From Candidatus Peribacteraceae bacterium (GTDB lineage: Bacteria > Patescibacteriota > Gracilibacteria > Peribacterales > Peribacteraceae), in contig JAGOUB010000003.1 in assembly GCA_018061525.1 (NCBI GenBank), forward strand, positions 1 through 22,368: a stretch of 22,368 nucleotides of DNA, read 5' to 3'. A model generated the notes under the pieces. It did no database searches and was not told the DNA's origin. It was given only the letters and a program-made list of their open reading frames with translations. Numbering within the stretch: position 1 is the first letter of the stretch; each line of letters opens with the position of its first letter. The translations under genes and the position numbers were made by a program. Below, piece after piece: positions 19,984 to 22,368 of this stretch.

Positions 19984-20594
19984 GCGTCGAGACCGGCGAG
20001 CACGTCCGCGAGCTGGCGGCGAGACAGTTCCTGGCGGTCGGCCGCGAGGCGAACAAGCGCTTCGATGCCGACGAGCGTGCGCAATTGCACGACGGGATCG
20101 AGCCGGTCGAGTTCAGGTGAGTGCGGGTAGCGGACGATGGCGAATACGTCGTGGACACGGGCGGCGCCTTCATCTCGGAGGATCTCGACGGCCCGGGCCG
20201 CGCTGCCGCCGCGGTTCACTACGTCCTCGATGAGCGCCACGCGGTGGTTGGCCGGCAGGTCGCCATGGATGCGCGACTGACTGCCGTGCTTTTTGGGCTC
20301 GGCGGTGACATAGACGAGCGGCTTTTGCAGATGGGAATGGGCGGCCGCGAGCGCGCCCCAGGCGATGGCGCCGCTGGCCGTGGCGGCCAGGGTGTCGTAG
20401 CCGGCCGGCACATCGGCGATCTCTTCGGCCAGCGCGTCGGCCACGATCTCGCGCTCGCGGGGGTGGGCGAGCAGGCGGCGCAGGTCGCAGTAGACAGTGG
20501 AGAGCCGGCCGCTGCGCACGGGAAAACGCGGTTCCACCGAGAGATCCACCGCTCCGGCCGTGACGATGGCGTCTTCGACACTTAGGCGCTTCAT
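19980..20594 (-). CDS. pyrE: Orotate phosphoribosyltransferase
   Basis: Makes OMP from orotate and PRPP in UMP synthesis. 204 residues, near the family norm. Family marks: FPVRSGRLSTVYCDLR (24-39, substrate loop), AEPKKHGSQSRIHGDL (98-113, the K-x-HG flexible loop) and the PRPP motif VALIEDVVNRGGSA (119-132), where many members read VxxxDDVxTTGGS. The ATG at 20594 is 6 nt downstream of a TAGCGT hexamer with a TTGAGC -35. It is divergent from rsmG and tail-to-tail with pheS. No other pyrimidine gene is in the window, so it may act in salvage or complete a scattered pathway. Confidence 0.88.
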   Translation of the reverse strand: MKRLSVEDAIVTAGAVDLSVEPRFPVRSGRLSTVYCDLRRLLAHPREREIVADALAEEIADVPAGYDTLAATASGAIAWGALAAAHSHLQKPLVYVTAEPKKHGSQSRIHGDLPANHRVALIEDVVNRGGSAARAVEILRDEGAARVHDVFAIVRYPHSPELDRLDPVVQLRTLVGIEALVRLAADRQELSRRQLADVLAGLDA

Positions 20595-20600
20595 GCCTTG

Positions 20601-20629
20601 ACGCTAGCAGCGGGGGCATCGATGCTCAA
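20601..20629 (-). promoter_or_regulatory. pyrE promoter, leaderless type
   Basis: Minus-strand -35 TTGAGC (20629-20624), 17-nt spacer, -10 TAGCGT (20606-20601), ending 6 nt before the pyrE ATG. It overlaps the 5' end of the rsmG coding frame. Confidence 0.5.
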
Positions 20630-20674
20630 CGCATCAACCTGACGCCTGACCTCACCGGCCGCCTGGAGCGCCTC

Positions 20675-21328
20675 ATGACGCGCTTCTTGGAAGAGAACGG
20701 CAAACTGAACCTGTCGGCCCTGCGCACGCCAGAAGCCTGCTGGGCGGGCAACATCCTCGATTCGCTCCCTATTTTGGACGTGCCGGAGTTTGCGGACGCC
20801 AAGACCATGCTCGACGTGGGCACGGGCGGCGGCTTCCCGCTGCTGCCAGTGGCCATGGCGCGCCCGGACCTGGCCGTGGCCGGCCTGGACGCCACCCAGA
20901 AGAAGATCGACGCTATCGGCCGCATCGCCGCCGACCTGGGCCTGGCCAACGTCCGTCTGATTGGCGGCCGCGCCGAGACGCTCGGGCACGACGACACGCA
21001 CCGCGAGAAGTACGACTGCGTAACGGCCCGCGCCGTCGCTCCGCTGACCACGCTGCTTGAGATCACGGCGCCGTTCGTGCGACCCGGCGGCATCATCGTG
21101 CTCTGGAAGAGCCTGCACATCGAGGAAGAACTGGCGCAGAGCCTCTACGCCCGCACGGCCCTCTCGACCCATCTGGTGCACAGCGACAAGTACACGCTCC
21201 CCGGCGACTGGGGCGAGCGCCAATTGCTGGTCTTCGCCAAGAGCGCAGCCCTCCATAAGCGCTTCCCGCGTGAGAACGGCCTGCCGAAGAATCAGCCGCT
21301 CTTCACCAAAGAAGACCGGAATGCCTGA
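20675..21328 (+). CDS. rsmG: 16S rRNA (guanine527-N7)-methyltransferase
   Basis: Methylates G527 of 16S rRNA using SAM. 217 residues from this ATG. SAM motif I LDVGTGGGFPLLPVAMA, then LDATQKKIDAIGRIA, the active-site region CVTARAVAPL and GGIIVLWKS fit RsmG/GidB. The N-terminal helix pair normally precedes NLSALRTPEA; here about 12-19 more in-frame residues (LTPDLTGRLERL) lie upstream with no ATG, GTG or TTG. The nearby ATG at 20622 is in another frame and stops after six codons. So either the start is a non-standard codon upstream (CTG 20639, ATC 20633 or 20618), the ATG at 20675 (GGAG about 7 nt before it), or one base is wrong near 20630. Confidence 0.88.
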   Translation: MTRFLEENGKLNLSALRTPEACWAGNILDSLPILDVPEFADAKTMLDVGTGGGFPLLPVAMARPDLAVAGLDATQKKIDAIGRIAADLGLANVRLIGGRAETLGHDDTHREKYDCVTARAVAPLTTLLEITAPFVRPGGIIVLWKSLHIEEELAQSLYARTALSTHLVHSDKYTLPGDWGERQLLVFAKSAALHKRFPRENGLPKNQPLFTKEDRNA

Positions 21329-21340
21329 GAGCGCGAGCGC

Positions 21341-21733
21341 TCAGCAGCTGGCCTGGCACGCGTCGAACGCGGCCTGGCGCTCTTCCTCTTGGCCGCCCGC
21401 GAACGAGTAGAGCACGTTGGAGTAGCCGGCGGTCTCGCAGGGGTTCTGACTGAGTGCGCCAAAGGGACCGTCGCAAGTGTGCGTCTCCGTCTGGCAGCAG
21501 TAGGCCTGCTTGCACTGGCCGCAGTCGATTTCGCAGTTGCCGCACGTCTCGCCGGCGACGCACACCTTATCGCCGCAGACGGCGGGCAAGGCGGCGGGGG
21601 CGTTCTCCTCGGTCACCGAAGCGGCCAAGGGCTTGCCCATATCGGCCGAGACCTGCAGGTAGACGACACCGGCCACAAGTCCCAAGAAGAGGACAACGAC
21701 CGAGCGATGGAGGATTGTGCGAAAGGAAGTCAT
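21341..21733 (-). CDS. Membrane-anchored Cys-rich protein
   Basis: 130 residues. A signal anchor (ILHRSVVVLFLGLVAGVVYL, about 7-26) exposes a Cys-rich domain outside: twelve Cys at 53, 58, 64, 67, 71, 74, 79, 80, 87, 99, 126 and 130. The first six form CGDKVCVAGETCGNCEIDCG, a short motif seen in many extracellular proteins of CPR and other bacteria; it is presumably disulphide-bonded. The C-terminus ends in CQASC. The function is unknown. The ATG at 21733 is chosen because it opens the anchor, with a promoter 25-50 nt upstream (TGGACA / TAGTAT). It is convergent with rsmG (12-nt gap) and divergent from the ABC ATPase. Confidence 0.7.
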   Translation of the reverse strand: MTSFRTILHRSVVVLFLGLVAGVVYLQVSADMGKPLAASVTEENAPAALPAVCGDKVCVAGETCGNCEIDCGQCKQAYCCQTETHTCDGPFGALSQNPCETAGYSNVLYSFAGGQEEERQAAFDACQASC

Positions 21734-21756
21734 GGGAGGGGTAACCGTCAACCGCA

Positions 21757-21784
21757 ATACTACCGAGGTGAATCCCCCTGTCCA
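21757..21784 (-). promoter_or_regulatory. Promoter of Cys-rich protein gene
   Basis: Minus-strand -35 TGGACA (21784-21779, 5 of 6), 16-nt spacer, -10 TAGTAT (21762-21757). The leader would be about 17 nt. Confidence 0.5.
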
Positions 21785-21792
21785 CTGGACGG

Positions 21793-21801
21793 TGGTACGA
21801 T
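21793..21801 (+). promoter_or_regulatory. Extended -10 of ABC ATPase gene
   Basis: TGG-TACGAT (21793-21801) ends 7 nt before the ATG at 21809; no -35 or Shine-Dalgarno is evident. Confidence 0.45.
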
Positions 21802-21808
21802 TTTCGCC

Positions 21809-22368
21809 ATGATCGCCTTCGAGCAAGCGGGAGTGCGTTATCGCGGCGGGACTCAGGCCCTGGAGGATGTGTCCCTGCAAATCCAACCAGGCGAGCTGGT
21901 GGCGGTGTTGGGCGGCAGCGGCGCGGGCAAGACGACCCTCCTCAAACTGCTCACGCGCGAGATCCGCGCCACGAGCGGCCGAGTGGTGGTGGACGGCGTG
22001 GACCTGCGCAAGCTCTCGGCGGCCGTGCTCCGGCTGTACCGCGAGAAGCTCGGCATCATTTTCCAGGATCTCCGCCTGATCCCCCATCTGACAGCCATCG
22101 AGAACGCAGCCCTGCCGCTGGAGCTCCGCGGACTCGACCCGCGCGAGATCAGCCTGCGGCTGGAGGCCGTCTTCACGCACCTGGGGCTACTGCCCTGGGC
22201 GCGCAGCTTCCCGCACACGCTCTCGGCCGGACGCCAGCGCCTGGCGGCCGTGGCGCGCGCCGTGGCTTCGGAGCCATCGATCGTGGTGGCCGACGAACCG
22301 ACCGACGACCTGGATCCCGCCCAGCGCGACCTGGTACTCAGCCTGCTGCAGCGCCTGGCCGCCCAGGG
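21809..22368 (+). CDS. FtsE/LolD-like ABC transporter ATPase, truncated by window end
   Basis: 186 residues visible, open at the window edge. Walker A GGSGAGKTT (35-43), Q-loop FQD (85-87), Walker B IVVADEPT (158-165) with DDLDP, and a long-range match to FtsE in GELVAVLGGSGAGK and PHLTAIENAALPLE. The signature motif reads LSAGRQR (138-144) where the family has LSGGEQQR, so one residue is missing and the second Gly-side is altered. FtsE (with FtsX) controls septal peptidoglycan hydrolysis, which would fit the nearby M23 enzyme in theme, but LolD/MacB-type exporters cannot be excluded; the partner gene lies beyond the window. Confidence 0.85.
   Translation, partial: MIAFEQAGVRYRGGTQALEDVSLQIQPGELVAVLGGSGAGKTTLLKLLTREIRATSGRVVVDGVDLRKLSAAVLRLYREKLGIIFQDLRLIPHLTAIENAALPLELRGLDPREISLRLEAVFTHLGLLPWARSFPHTLSAGRQRLAAVARAVASEPSIVVADEPTDDLDPAQRDLVLSLLQRLAAQ

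Noticed and set aside
1..22368. CRISPR array or recoded UGA
   Set aside because: No regularly spaced repeats were seen, and TGA acts as stop in several well-defined genes.

Overview
This window looks like part of a high-GC Patescibacteria (CPR) chromosome, perhaps Peribacteria-like. That is an inference from gene content and style: a giant Ser-linker/LamG surface protein, pilin-like multi-helix proteins, a stripped translation gene set, and many small unplaced membrane proteins. No marker was searched. TGA is used as a stop (UDG-like gene, rsmG, Cys-rich gene), so the UGA-as-Gly code of some CPR lineages is not in use.

Layout. 1-1.5 kb: the 3' part of tuf (with an apparent 1-nt deletion near the window edge) and rpsJ with an N-terminal extension. 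1.6-6.5 kb: a ~1570-residue secreted protein with three LamG domains. 6.5-7.6 kb (-): an M23 peptidase convergent with it, sharing a bidirectional terminator. 7.8-8.1 kb: a small membrane protein. 8.1-9.5 kb (-): rpmF-like, nusB and rnc, an RNA/ribosome operon. 9.7-11.4 kb: two overlapping genes, each with three pilin-like helix-loop-helix repeats. 11.5-13.1 kb: phosphomannomutase and a tiny glycine-zipper protein. 13.07-13.5 kb: a ~440-bp element with terminal inverted repeats and a large internal fold-back. 13.5-14.5 kb (-): an asparaginase homologue with a catalytic Asp-to-Asn change. 14.5-14.9 kb (-): an apparently non-coding, promoter- and terminator-bounded, hairpin-rich RNA of ~370 nt. 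15-15.6 kb: gmk. 15.6-17.9 kb: an accessory stretch with two unknown genes that carry Shine-Dalgarno sites, tRNA-Arg(GCG), tRNA-Ala(GGC) and a partial duplicate of the latter. 18-20 kb: a family-4-like uracil-DNA glycosylase missing two cluster cysteines, a small membrane protein and pheS. 20-21.3 kb: divergent pyrE and rsmG. 21.3 kb to the end: a Cys-rich anchored protein and the start of an FtsE-like ABC ATPase.

Transcription style. Ten genes on both strands have a -10-like hexamer ending only 6-9 nt before the start codon and no Shine-Dalgarno, which suggests widespread leaderless mRNAs. The unknown genes at 15.99-16.36 kb and 17.4-17.9 kb have Shine-Dalgarno sites instead, which supports viewing that stretch as accessory.

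Most notable for follow-up: the putative minus-strand ncRNA (14520-14893) and its shared palindromic -35 with gmk; the inverted-repeat element at 13066-13505 that supplies the stop codons of both flanking genes; the six-unit pilin-repeat gene pair; and the active-site or ligand substitutions in the asparaginase, UDG and RNase III homologues.
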